A DNA stretch of 5,026 nt from an uncultured Clostridia bacterium. GTDB taxonomy: Bacteria; Bacillota; Clostridia; TANB77; CAG-508. Under the pieces are notes generated by a model, which saw only the letters and a program-made list of their open reading frames with translations, had not been told where the DNA came from and ran no database searches. The translations under genes and the position numbers were made by a program. Location: assembly GCA_947631725.1 (NCBI GenBank), contig CANRML010000091.1:1-5026 (forward strand), given 5' to 3'. Below, one piece after another: positions 1-4,946 of the stretch (position 1 is the first letter of the stretch; each line of letters starts with the position of its first letter).

Positions 1-743
1 ACAACTTTTACTCTTGTTCTACTTCCTTTAATTTCTCCATCTTGTTTAATATTTTCAATTTTTCTAATATCTAATCTAACAGAAGCATAGAATTTTAAAG
101 CTCTTCCTCCAGTTGTAGTTTCTGGGTTTCCAAACATAACCCCTATTTTTTCTCTTAATTGATTTATAAAAATCAATACTGTTTTTGATTTATTAATTGC
201 ACCTGCTAATTTTCTTAATGCTTGTGACATTAACCTTGCTTGAAGTCCCATATGAGAATCTCCCATATCTCCATCAATTTCAGCTTTTGGAACAAGTGCT
301 GCAACTGAATCCACAACAATGACATCTAGTGCTCCGCTTCTTACTAAGCTTTCAGTTATTTCCAAAGCTTGTTCTCCTGTATCTGGTTGTGCAACAATTA
401 AATTATCAATATCAACACCTAATTTTTTAGAATATACTGGGTCGAGTGCATGTTCTGCATCTATAAATGCTACCTCTCCACCTTCTTTTTGTGCCTCTGC
501 AATAACATGTAATGCTAATGTTGTTTTTCCAGAAGATTCTGGTCCAAATATTTCAACTATTCTTCCTCTTGGTAATCCTCCAATTCCTAATGCTATATCT
601 AAGCTTAATGCTCCCGTTGGAATTGCTTCTACTTCCATTGCTTTATATTCTCCTAATTTCATAACAGAACCTTTTCCAAATTGTTTTTCTATTTGACTCA
701 TTGCAGCCTCTAATGCTTTTTTCTTTTCTGTATTTTCTCCCAT
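1..743 (-). CDS. recA: RecA recombinase, N-terminal 247 codons (3' end off the window)
   Basis: RecA is the ATP-dependent DNA strand-exchange protein. It forms filaments on single-stranded DNA, drives homologous recombination, and stimulates LexA self-cleavage in the SOS response. The translation starts MGENTEKKKALEAAMSQIEK and is collinear with E. coli RecA with an offset of about one residue. Walker A is GPESSGKT (residues 67-74), the catalytic glutamate is E97 in DAEHAL, Walker B is VIVVDS (141-146), and the DNA-binding L2 region begins near INQLREKIGVMFGNPETTTGG (from about 193). The window cuts the gene after GSRTRVKV, so roughly the last 100 residues (the C-terminal domain) are missing. 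The ATG at 741-743 is chosen because AAGGAGG lies 7 bases upstream and the N-terminus fits the family. No frame disruption or missing key residue is visible. Identification is essentially certain. Confidence 0.98.
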   Translation of the reverse strand, partial: MGENTEKKKALEAAMSQIEKQFGKGSVMKLGEYKAMEVEAIPTGALSLDIALGIGGLPRGRIVEIFGPESSGKTTLALHVIAEAQKEGGEVAFIDAEHALDPVYSKKLGVDIDNLIVAQPDTGEQALEITESLVRSGALDVIVVDSVAALVPKAEIDGDMGDSHMGLQARLMSQALRKLAGAINKSKTVLIFINQLREKIGVMFGNPETTTGGRALKFYASVRLDIRKIENIKQDGEIKGSRTRVKV

Positions 744-750
744 AATTTTT

Positions 751-757
751 CCTCCTT
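751..757 (-). promoter_or_regulatory. recA ribosome binding site
   Basis: On the minus strand the sequence reads AAGGAGG, then AAAAATT, then ATG. This is a near-perfect Shine-Dalgarno sequence with 7-base spacing, and it fixes the recA start at 743. Confidence 0.9.
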
Positions 758-765
758 ATAATTAT

Positions 766-779
766 CGAATATTTGTTTG
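766..779. promoter_or_regulatory. LexA (SOS) operator of recA
   Basis: The plus strand reads CGAATATTTGTTTG. The Gram-positive LexA/DinR consensus is CGAAC-N4-GTTCG. This site matches 8 of the 10 fixed positions, differing by T for C at the fifth and T for C in the second half (GTTTG, allowed in relaxed GTTY versions). It sits just downstream of the recA -10 box, over about +1 to +15 of the predicted transcript, where a bound repressor would block initiation. Placement in front of recA makes chance unlikely. LexA binding itself is inferred from the motif. Confidence 0.78.
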
Positions 780-787
780 ATGTTTTT

Positions 788-815
788 ATTATATACCAAA
801 TTTTTGTTTTGTCAA
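788..815 (-). promoter_or_regulatory. recA sigma-A promoter
   Basis: On the minus strand a perfect -35 box TTGACA (plus positions 810-815) and a perfect -10 box TATAAT (788-793) are separated by 16 bases. The predicted start of transcription is near 780-781, giving a leader of about 38 nt before the recA ATG. Both hexamers match consensus, which suggests high intrinsic strength held down by the adjacent LexA-type operator. Confidence 0.88.
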
Positions 816-833
816 TACTTTTTTAAAAATTTT

Positions 834-1352
834 TTATTTATACCATCCAGCTACATTATAAAATACATTATACCAATTTGGTGTAACATCTCCTTTTAAA
901 TTAGAATGACAACAAACTGTAAATTTATTATTATATAAACTTATATATGGTACTTCTTCCTTATATATTTCTGCTATTCTTTTATATTTTTCTTTTAAAA
1001 TGTTTTCATCATTTGTATTTTTTACTTCTTCTAAGATATTTTTTATTTCTTCATTTCTATAATTTGCTATGTTATTATCTCCTAAAAATGTTTCTAAATT
1101 AGGACTATATGATAAATTTATACTACATAAAAGCATATCATAGTTTTTAGTATTAATTACATTAGAATATTGTTCATCTGTCAATTGTACTACATTGACT
1201 CTAATACCTTGATTTGCTAATTGTGCTTGAATATTTTGTGCTACTAAAACTCTTGCTTGATCACTTGCCTTTACAGAAAGGTTTAATTGCAATCTTTGTG
1301 TTTTATAATTTTCAGTTTTTTGCCAAAATTGATTTTTATAACTCCATCCGGC
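834..1352 (-). CDS. Peptide ABC transporter substrate-binding protein, C-terminal part (frameshifted)
   Basis: This is the C-terminal third of the family-5 binding protein whose N-terminal part lies at 1336-2409, read one base out of frame with it. The frame resumes with AGWSYKNQFW, exactly the Ala-Gly-Trp turn expected after the YNPEQTKQVLTQ helix in SBP_bac_5 proteins. It continues through an alpha/beta lobe (LQLNLSVKASDQARVLVAQNIQAQL) and ends VAGWYK, a typical family C-terminus. There are 172 residues in this frame. A TTG at 1292 could be read as a start, but it is an internal leucine codon of the joined protein and has no convincing ribosome binding site. The fragment is therefore probably not made alone unless the frame is restored. 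With one base removed, the joined protein is 524 aa, within the usual family length. The stop is 25 bp from the recA promoter, with no clear terminator between. Confidence 0.85.
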   Translation of the reverse strand, partial: AGWSYKNQFWQKTENYKTQRLQLNLSVKASDQARVLVAQNIQAQLANQGIRVNVVQLTDEQYSNVINTKNYDMLLCSINLSYSPNLETFLGDNNIANYRNEEIKNILEEVKNTNDENILKEKYKRIAEIYKEEVPYISLYNNKFTVCCHSNLKGDVTPNWYNVFYNVAGWYK

Positions 1353-2409
1353 TTTGAGTCAATACTTGTTTTGTTTGTTCTGGGTTGTATCCAGAACTTG
1401 CTTTTTCTACTTGATATAGCCAATTACCATAGTCTAATGGAAAACTTGAAGTATAATATTGACTATTAAAGATGCTTGATACAATATTTGTTTTATCTAT
1501 TGAATATGAAATAGCTTTTCTAACTTCTTTTCTTGAAAGGAAAGCATTATTCATATTTAGTGCTATAAAATCATGTTCTCTTCCTTTCATCTCTTTTTTT
1601 GCATATCCAATACTTCCTATATATTCTTGTAAGTTGCTATTTTGTGTATCAATAACATCAATATTTCCCATTTTAAAGCTATTATATAATTCTCCTAAAG
1701 AGGAATATAGATTAACCGTTATTTTAGTCAATGTCAAGTTTGTTTTATTGTTCCATCTATTTTCATTTGGTTCTAGTGTTAAATGTGTTGATTGAACATC
1801 AGTATATTTATACATCCCTGTTCCTACAGGTACAATTCCATCAGAAAATTCTTTATCTTGATAAAATTGACTCGATAAAATTGGAAATGTTAAATTATAT
1901 TCAAAAAATGGAACTTCTTTATTTAAATATATTTTTAATGTATAATCATCTGCGATTTCAACATTTTCTATATTTTGTACATTTGGTGAATAAATAGAAT
2001 TCATACTTTTTAATTTTTCTATTGTAAATTTCACATCATCTGCTATAAATTTTTGTCCATCTGCCCATCTTACATTATCTTTTAGTTTTATTATATATGT
2101 TGTACTATTTTGTTTTGCCCACTCTTGTGCAAGACAAGGTTCAGCTTTATAATCTGATGTTAAATCTACTAATGGTTCATATACAAGTCTAGAAATATCT
2201 TGTATGTTTTTATTTTTGCTAAAAATAGGATTTGTACTATCAAATGATGCAACTCCTAATGTAATCTCTGTAATTTTTTCTTCTTCTACACTTACTTCTG
2301 TTTGTTCTTGCTCATGTTTTTCTTCTTCTGACTTTATTTTGTAAATAGCAAAAATCATTATTCCAACAACAAATATAGCAAATACATATTTAAAAAAGTT
2401 AGATTTCAT
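1336..2409 (-). CDS. Peptide ABC transporter substrate-binding protein (SBP family 5, OppA/DppA-like), N-terminal part (frameshifted)
   Basis: Family-5 solute-binding proteins capture oligopeptides or similar ligands outside the cell and deliver them to an ABC permease. Residues 1-5 are short and basic, and 6-24 form one hydrophobic helix. There is no lipobox cysteine (the first Cys is in AEPCLAQEW), so the protein appears anchored by the helix rather than by lipid. An acidic linker (EEEKHEQEQTEVSVEEEK) follows, then family blocks: LVYEPLVDL, LKDNVRWADGQKFIADDVKFTIEKL, PVGTGMYKYTDV, KEVRKAISYSIDKTNIV and YNPEQTKQVLTQ. The frame then breaks after Q352 and stops five codons later. The ATG at 2407-2409 is preceded by GAGGTGA on the minus strand. 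No permease or ATPase genes are nearby, so it is an orphan binding protein here. Peptide specificity is a family default; other ligands are possible. Confidence 0.92.
   Translation of the reverse strand: MKSNFFKYVFAIFVVGIMIFAIYKIKSEEEKHEQEQTEVSVEEEKITEITLGVASFDSTNPIFSKNKNIQDISRLVYEPLVDLTSDYKAEPCLAQEWAKQNSTTYIIKLKDNVRWADGQKFIADDVKFTIEKLKSMNSIYSPNVQNIENVEIADDYTLKIYLNKEVPFFEYNLTFPILSSQFYQDKEFSDGIVPVGTGMYKYTDVQSTHLTLEPNENRWNNKTNLTLTKITVNLYSSLGELYNSFKMGNIDVIDTQNSNLQEYIGSIGYAKKEMKGREHDFIALNMNNAFLSRKEVRKAISYSIDKTNIVSSIFNSQYYTSSFPLDYGNWLYQVEKASSGYNPEQTKQVLTQSRMEL
1353..1355 (-). other. Single-base frameshift in the peptide-binding protein gene
   Basis: The coding strand reads ACT CAA AGC CGG ATG GAG TTA TAA, giving LTQSRMEL and a stop at 1336-1338. 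Dropping one A from the AAA run gives ACT CAA GCC GGA TGG, that is LTQAGW, the conserved family sequence, and opens the frame to the stop at 834. The lesion is thus one extra base. Neither a slippery heptamer with a pseudoknot nor another known recoding signal is apparent, so a mutation or a consensus error is more likely than programmed shifting. Confidence 0.88.
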
Positions 2410-2439
2410 CTAATTTTTTCACCTCAATCTTCTTAGTGT

Positions 2440-2468
2440 ATCATATATTATATTAGCAAATTTTTCAA
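2440..2468 (-). promoter_or_regulatory. Promoter of the substrate-binding protein gene
   Basis: On the minus strand TTGAAA (plus 2463-2468) and TATGAT (2440-2445) are separated by 17 bases, each hexamer differing from the sigma-A consensus by one base. The predicted start is near 2432-2434, giving a leader of about 24 nt that contains the GAGGTGA ribosome binding site. In such AT-rich sequence chance -10-like boxes are common, but the joint match, spacing and position support it. No comparably good promoter was found on the plus strand of this divergent region for the VanW-like gene. Confidence 0.65.
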
Positions 2469-2522
2469 GTTTTTATTACATTATTTTTCAATTTTTTGTT
2501 CATACTACATATGGTGATAAAA

Positions 2523-2609
2523 ATGAAACATTTAAAATATATTGTAGGTATTATTGTTTTAGCTGTTGTTTTAATTTGTGTAATAGCTTTTCTTTTTAGG
2601 CGGAAATGA
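2523..2609 (+). CDS. Membrane-anchor N-terminus of the VanW-domain protein (frameshifted fragment)
   Basis: The ATG at 2523 opens a 28-codon frame, MKHLKYIVGI followed by a strongly hydrophobic stretch through about residue 25, ending RRK and a TGA at 2607. GGTGA at 2513-2517 is its ribosome binding site, with a short 5-base spacing. In-frame ATG at 2511 and GTG at 2514 are alternatives without a good site of their own. A lysine, then one membrane helix, is what a secreted or anchored VanW protein needs. The VanW domain lies one base out of frame immediately downstream and lacks its own start, so this is most simply the N-terminus of that gene, not an independent peptide. It has no lipobox. 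Confidence 0.72.
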   Translation: MKHLKYIVGIIVLAVVLICVIAFLFRRK

Positions 2610-3162
2610 TAATTCTGATAAAAACTCCTCTTATGAAAGTCAAAAAACATCTGCAAATAAAGAGGAAAATACGAATCAAGATTCTGATGTAGAAAAGCCT
2701 CCTGTTGAAACAGAACTTTCTAGTTTTTCTACAAATATTTATACAAGAGAAACTGGTAGACAAAATAATATGCAATTAACTGCTTCTCGCTTAAATAATC
2801 ATGTTATAAAAAGTGGAGAAACTTTTTCTTTTTGCAATTTTTTAGGTCCTTCTTCTTCTGACAAAGGATATCAAGAAGCAGATATTTTTGATAATAATGG
2901 AAATAAAAAGAAAGGAATTGGAGGTGGAAATTGTCAAATTAGTTCCACTTTATATAATGCTGTTTTAGCTGTTCCAAATTTAGTTGTAATAGAGAGACAT
3001 CCTCACAGCAATTATGTTCCTTATGTTCAAAAAGGCAAAGATGCTGCAGTTGCATATGGTAGTTATGATTTTAAATTTAGAAATGATACTGGAAAAAATA
3101 TAAAGTTGCGTTTTGATGTTACTGATAAAATAGTAACTGCAACTATTTATCAATTAGATTGA
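2587..3162 (+). CDS. VanW-domain protein (main part; N-terminus frameshifted)
   Basis: VanW proteins are named after an accessory gene of vanB-type vancomycin resistance clusters. They are widespread in Firmicutes outside resistance loci, act in or near the cell envelope, and have no firmly established biochemical role. After a polar Asn/Asp/Glu-rich linker (GGNDNSDKNSSYES to DVEKPP), the domain starts at ELSSFSTNIYTRETGRQNN. It continues through HVIKSGETFSFCNFLGP and the family core GGGNCQISSTLYNAV with its conserved Cys (residue 137 of the repaired protein). It ends with ERHPHSNYVPYV, DAAVAYGSYDFKFRNDTG and a final beta strand. The first ATG in this frame (2770) lies inside the domain and would remove its conserved opening, so it is not the native start. 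There is no G5 or peptidoglycan-binding domain, and the repaired 212 aa is short for the family. The flippase gene follows after 48 bp in the same direction. No van ligase genes are present, so this is not evidence of glycopeptide resistance. Confidence 0.92.
   Translation, partial: LFFLGGNDNSDKNSSYESQKTSANKEENTNQDSDVEKPPVETELSSFSTNIYTRETGRQNNMQLTASRLNNHVIKSGETFSFCNFLGPSSSDKGYQEADIFDNNGNKKKGIGGGNCQISSTLYNAVLAVPNLVVIERHPHSNYVPYVQKGKDAAVAYGSYDFKFRNDTGKNIKLRFDVTDKIVTATIYQLD
2593..2597 (+). other. Single-base frameshift in the VanW-like gene
   Basis: The anchor frame reads GCT TTT CTT TTT AGG CGG AAA TGA. Removing one T from the TTTTT run gives GCT TTT CTT TTA GGC GGA AAT GAT, that is AFLLGGND. 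This joins the anchor to the open VanW frame, which is closed upstream by stops at 2581-2586. The repaired protein is 212 aa. A mononucleotide run is a common site for real indel mutation and for consensus error. Confidence 0.75.
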
Positions 3163-3168
3163 TTTCAT

Positions 3169-3228
3169 AATTTTTGCTTTTCAACATAGATTTGTATTGG
3201 TGATATTATTTTGAGAAAAGCAAAAATT
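3169..3228 (+). repeat. Perfect 14-bp inverted repeat around the flippase start
   Basis: AATTTTTGCTTTTC at 3169-3182 and its exact reverse complement at 3215-3228 flank a 32-base loop. The loop holds the GGTGA ribosome binding site (3199-3203) and the TTG start (3211-3213). The 3' arm covers codons 2-6 and runs into a T tract (3227-3231). As RNA this would be a mainly A-U stem with three G-C pairs. It could modulate initiation or act as a weak attenuator between the VanW-like gene and the flippase gene. Function is inference, and in AT-rich DNA some chance pairing is expected. Confidence 0.5.
3199..3203 (+). promoter_or_regulatory. Ribosome binding site fixing the TTG start of the flippase gene
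   Basis: GGTGA lies 7 bases before TTG at 3211. The frame is closed upstream by TAG at 3187-3189, and no ATG, GTG or other TTG lies in between. The next in-frame ATG is at 3352, too far inside the first membrane segments. The TTG is therefore the likely start. Confidence 0.75.
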
Positions 3229-4707
3229 TTTATTATAAATGGCGTTATTTTAACAATTAGTTCTTTTATTATTCGTGGTATAGGTCTTATTTTTAACATA
3301 TATATTGCAAACAAGGTAGGACAAGAACCTATTGGTGTATTTGGTTTAGTTATGTCTGTTTATTTCTTGGCAATTACTTTTGCTTGTTCTGGTATAGGCT
3401 TAGCTTGTACTTGTATTGTTTCTGAAGAATTGGAAAAAAATAATATTTCAAGTGCTTTAAAAGTAGTAAAAACTTGTATGATTTTTTCTCTTTTTCTTAG
3501 CTTAATTGCAGCTTTTGCTTTGTTTATATTTGCCCCTGTAATTTCTAATTCTTGGCTACATAATCGTGTTTCAGTTAAACCAATTTATATGATTTGCTTT
3601 GCACTACCATTTATTAGTGTTTCTAGTATTATTAGTAGTTACTTTATAAGTATTGGAAAATCATATAAAAATGCAATTATAGAATGTGTTGAATTATTAG
3701 TTAAAATATTATTTACTATTCTGTTATTACAAAGCAAAGAAACTCATAATATTGATAGTATATGTTATTACTTAGTTCTTGGAGATGTTCTTTCAGAATT
3801 TGTTTCTTGTATATTAAAATTTTGTTTATTTTATTTTGATAAAAAAAGATTAAGTTATACTAGAAATTATGTTAAAAATATGGGAAAACGTATCTTTAAA
3901 ATTTCTTTTCCTATTGCTCTTACATCATATATAAAGTCTGGTCTTTCTTCATTAAAACAATTTCTAATTCCTATGCGTTTACAAGTATATGGTTTAAGCT
4001 ACTCTTTAGCAACTGCAAAATATGGTCTAATCACAGGGATGGTAATGCCTGTTTTAATGTTTGCTAATATTTTTATAAATTCTTTTAGTAGTCTTTTAAT
4101 ACCAGAATATGCTAGACTTTTAGCTGGAAAAAATTTTAATAGGATGAAAACTGTTTGTGATAGAATTTTTTACATTACTTTTATGTTTTCTTTTTTAGTA
4201 ACAGGTATTCTTTTATTTTACTCAAATGAAATAAGTCTTTTAGTTTATAATAATCTAGAAATTGCACCATATCTTCGTTTTTTTGCTCCTATTATAGTAT
4301 TTATGTATGTAGACAATATTATTGATAATATGTTAAAAGGCTTGCAGGCTCAATTTCATGTTATGTGTGTAAATATTTGTGATTTAATTATAACTATTTT
4401 TATTATATACTTTTTAGTTCCTATTTATGGAATAACTGGATATTTAATTAGTATTATAGTTAGTGAAATTTTTAATTTTGTATCTAGTTTTTTATTATTA
4501 AAAAAGAAATTGAAGCTTAAATTTGATTTTTGGAATTTTTTTGTTAAGCCCTGCTTTTTATTAGTAATTACATTTTTTATTTGTTCTTTAATTCCTTCTC
4601 AAAGTAATTCTTCCTGGATATACTCTATATTTAAAATATCTTGTTTTGCCATTTTGTATATTATATTCTTTATTTTAAAGCAGAAAAAAGAATTTCTTCG
4701 TTTTTGA
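3211..4707 (+). CDS. SpoVB-like polysaccharide/lipid-linked precursor flippase (MOP superfamily)
   Basis: This 498-aa protein is almost wholly hydrophobic, as expected for the roughly 14-helix MOP exporters (SpoVB, MurJ-like and Wzx-type flippases) that move lipid-linked sugars across the membrane. It opens like B. subtilis SpoVB: a short basic start, then a first helix (about 8-31) and the loop ANKVGQEPIGVFGLVMSVYFLA, matching the family pattern of Arg/Asn, Gly and a VGLY-like turn. Conserved-type segments include LIPEYARLLAGKNFNRMK (about 295-313) and MLKGLQAQFHVMCVNICDLIITIFIIYFLVPIYGITGYL (374-412). A basic cytoplasmic loop (DKKRLSYTRNYVKNMGKRIFK, 210-230) separates the two halves. The length is close to SpoVB (about 518). 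No break in the frame is seen. It probably shares a transcript with the VanW-like gene upstream. SpoVB itself serves spore cortex formation; whether this copy does that or exports another glycan cannot be told from the sequence. Confidence 0.85.
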   Translation: MRKAKIFIINGVILTISSFIIRGIGLIFNIYIANKVGQEPIGVFGLVMSVYFLAITFACSGIGLACTCIVSEELEKNNISSALKVVKTCMIFSLFLSLIAAFALFIFAPVISNSWLHNRVSVKPIYMICFALPFISVSSIISSYFISIGKSYKNAIIECVELLVKILFTILLLQSKETHNIDSICYYLVLGDVLSEFVSCILKFCLFYFDKKRLSYTRNYVKNMGKRIFKISFPIALTSYIKSGLSSLKQFLIPMRLQVYGLSYSLATAKYGLITGMVMPVLMFANIFINSFSSLLIPEYARLLAGKNFNRMKTVCDRIFYITFMFSFLVTGILLFYSNEISLLVYNNLEIAPYLRFFAPIIVFMYVDNIIDNMLKGLQAQFHVMCVNICDLIITIFIIYFLVPIYGITGYLISIIVSEIFNFVSSFLLLKKKLKLKFDFWNFFVKPCFLLVITFFICSLIPSQSNSSWIYSIFKISCFAILYIIFFILKQKKEFLRF

Positions 4708-4717
4708 AAGTCTTTTT
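4685..4717. terminator. Possible weak bidirectional terminator between convergent genes
   Basis: Positions 4685-4696 pair with 4706-4717 at 11 of 12 positions (one A-G mismatch, 4692/4710), with a 9-base loop. The outer arms are an A run and a T run, so either transcript would end the stem in a U tract. The hairpin overlaps the ends of both convergent genes, whose stops are only 8 bases apart. It contains few G-C pairs, so terminator activity is uncertain. Confidence 0.35.
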
Positions 4718-4925
4718 ATGCTTTTCCTTTTTGCTCTTTTAATTCTTTAAGTGTTTTTGCATCTATTTTAGTTACTTTTCTTATAAAATTATCATCACTT
4801 CCATATTCTAGCATTTTTTTCACAATTTCTTTTTCTACTTCTTTTTTACCTTCTTTTCTACCCTCTTTTTTACCTTCTGCTAATAAAACTTTCTCTCTTT
4901 CTACAAGCATATCAATAAAACTCAT
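4716..4925 (-). CDS. Small charged protein resembling the C-terminal tail of Rpn/PD-(D/E)XK transposase-like proteins
   Basis: The 69-aa product starts MSFIDMLVEREKVLLAEGKK, has a tetrapeptide repeat (EGKK EGRK EGKK EVEK, about residues 18-33), and ends with a helical segment, EIVKKMLEYGSDDNFIRKVTKIDAKTLKEL. A repeat of KEG type followed by a short 'EIxKKML..G.....I...T......LKEL' helix pair is characteristic of the C-terminal tail of Rpn-family recombination-promoting nucleases and related putative transposases. The nuclease core (PD-(D/E)XK residues) is absent. ATG at 4923-4925 is preferred because AGGAG lies 10 bases upstream. A TTG at 4946 in the same frame would give 76 aa but has no ribosome binding site. 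It could be a free-standing small protein or the tail of a larger gene cut by the in-frame TAA at 4947-4949. Its function is unknown. Confidence 0.6.
   Translation of the reverse strand: MSFIDMLVEREKVLLAEGKKEGRKEGKKEVEKEIVKKMLEYGSDDNFIRKVTKIDAKTLKELKEQKGKA
4830..4877 (-). repeat. Four 12-bp tandem repeats encoding EGKK-type tetrapeptides
   Basis: Plus-strand units of the form TTTTTTACCTTC fill 4830-4841, 4842-4853, 4854-4865 and 4866-4877. Two are identical and two differ by two bases from them. Each encodes four residues (EGKK, EGRK, EGKK, EVEK in protein order), giving a charged helix. In-frame 12-bp units can gain or lose copies without breaking the gene. Confidence 0.8.
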
Positions 4926-4935
4926 ATTTTCTTCA

Positions 4936-4940
4936 CTCCT
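4936..4940 (-). promoter_or_regulatory. Ribosome binding site choosing the ATG at 4925
   Basis: The minus strand reads AGGAG, then TGAAGAAAAT, then ATG: a good Shine-Dalgarno with 10-base spacing. It lies inside the alternative longer frame from TTG at 4946, where it would encode Arg-Ser, so it supports the shorter product. Confidence 0.6.
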
Positions 4941-4946
4941 ATTCAA

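Noticed and set aside
319..696. Open plus-strand frame of 125 codons
   Set aside because: It lies antisense within recA, has no ribosome binding site, and its composition is that of the complement of recA codons.
810..834. Terminator between the binding-protein gene and recA
   Set aside because: The A and T runs can pair only as a short A-U helix with no G-C base; it is better explained as AT-rich promoter upstream sequence.
1336..1360. Programmed ribosomal frameshifting in the binding-protein gene
   Set aside because: The site CAAAGCC needs a +1 shift, with no stop codon or rare hungry codon at the shift point and no stimulatory structure seen; such genes are not known to use recoding.
1287..1997. 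Three overlapping plus-strand open frames opposite the binding-protein gene
   Set aside because: They are antisense to well-supported coding sequence, are mutually overlapping, and have no recognisable domains or ribosome binding sites.
2446..2522. Plus-strand promoter for the VanW-like gene
   Set aside because: Candidates such as TTAGCA/TACATT (2453-2482) match only 4 of 6 bases each with 18-base spacing, no better than expected by chance in this composition.
2465..2656. Minus-strand open frame of 63 codons in the divergent region
   Set aside because: It overlaps the anchor of the VanW-like gene and the promoter of the binding-protein gene; Lys/Thr/Ile-rich composition is typical of AT-rich non-coding sequence.
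2770..3162. Taking the ATG at 2770 as the real start of the VanW-like protein
   Set aside because: It would cut off the conserved ELSSFSTN opening and any export signal, and open coding sequence of the same frame extends upstream to 2587.
2587..3162. Glycopeptide-resistance cluster
   Set aside because: VanW-domain proteins are common in Firmicutes without resistance, and no D-Ala-D-Lac ligase, VanH, VanX or VanRS-like gene is present.
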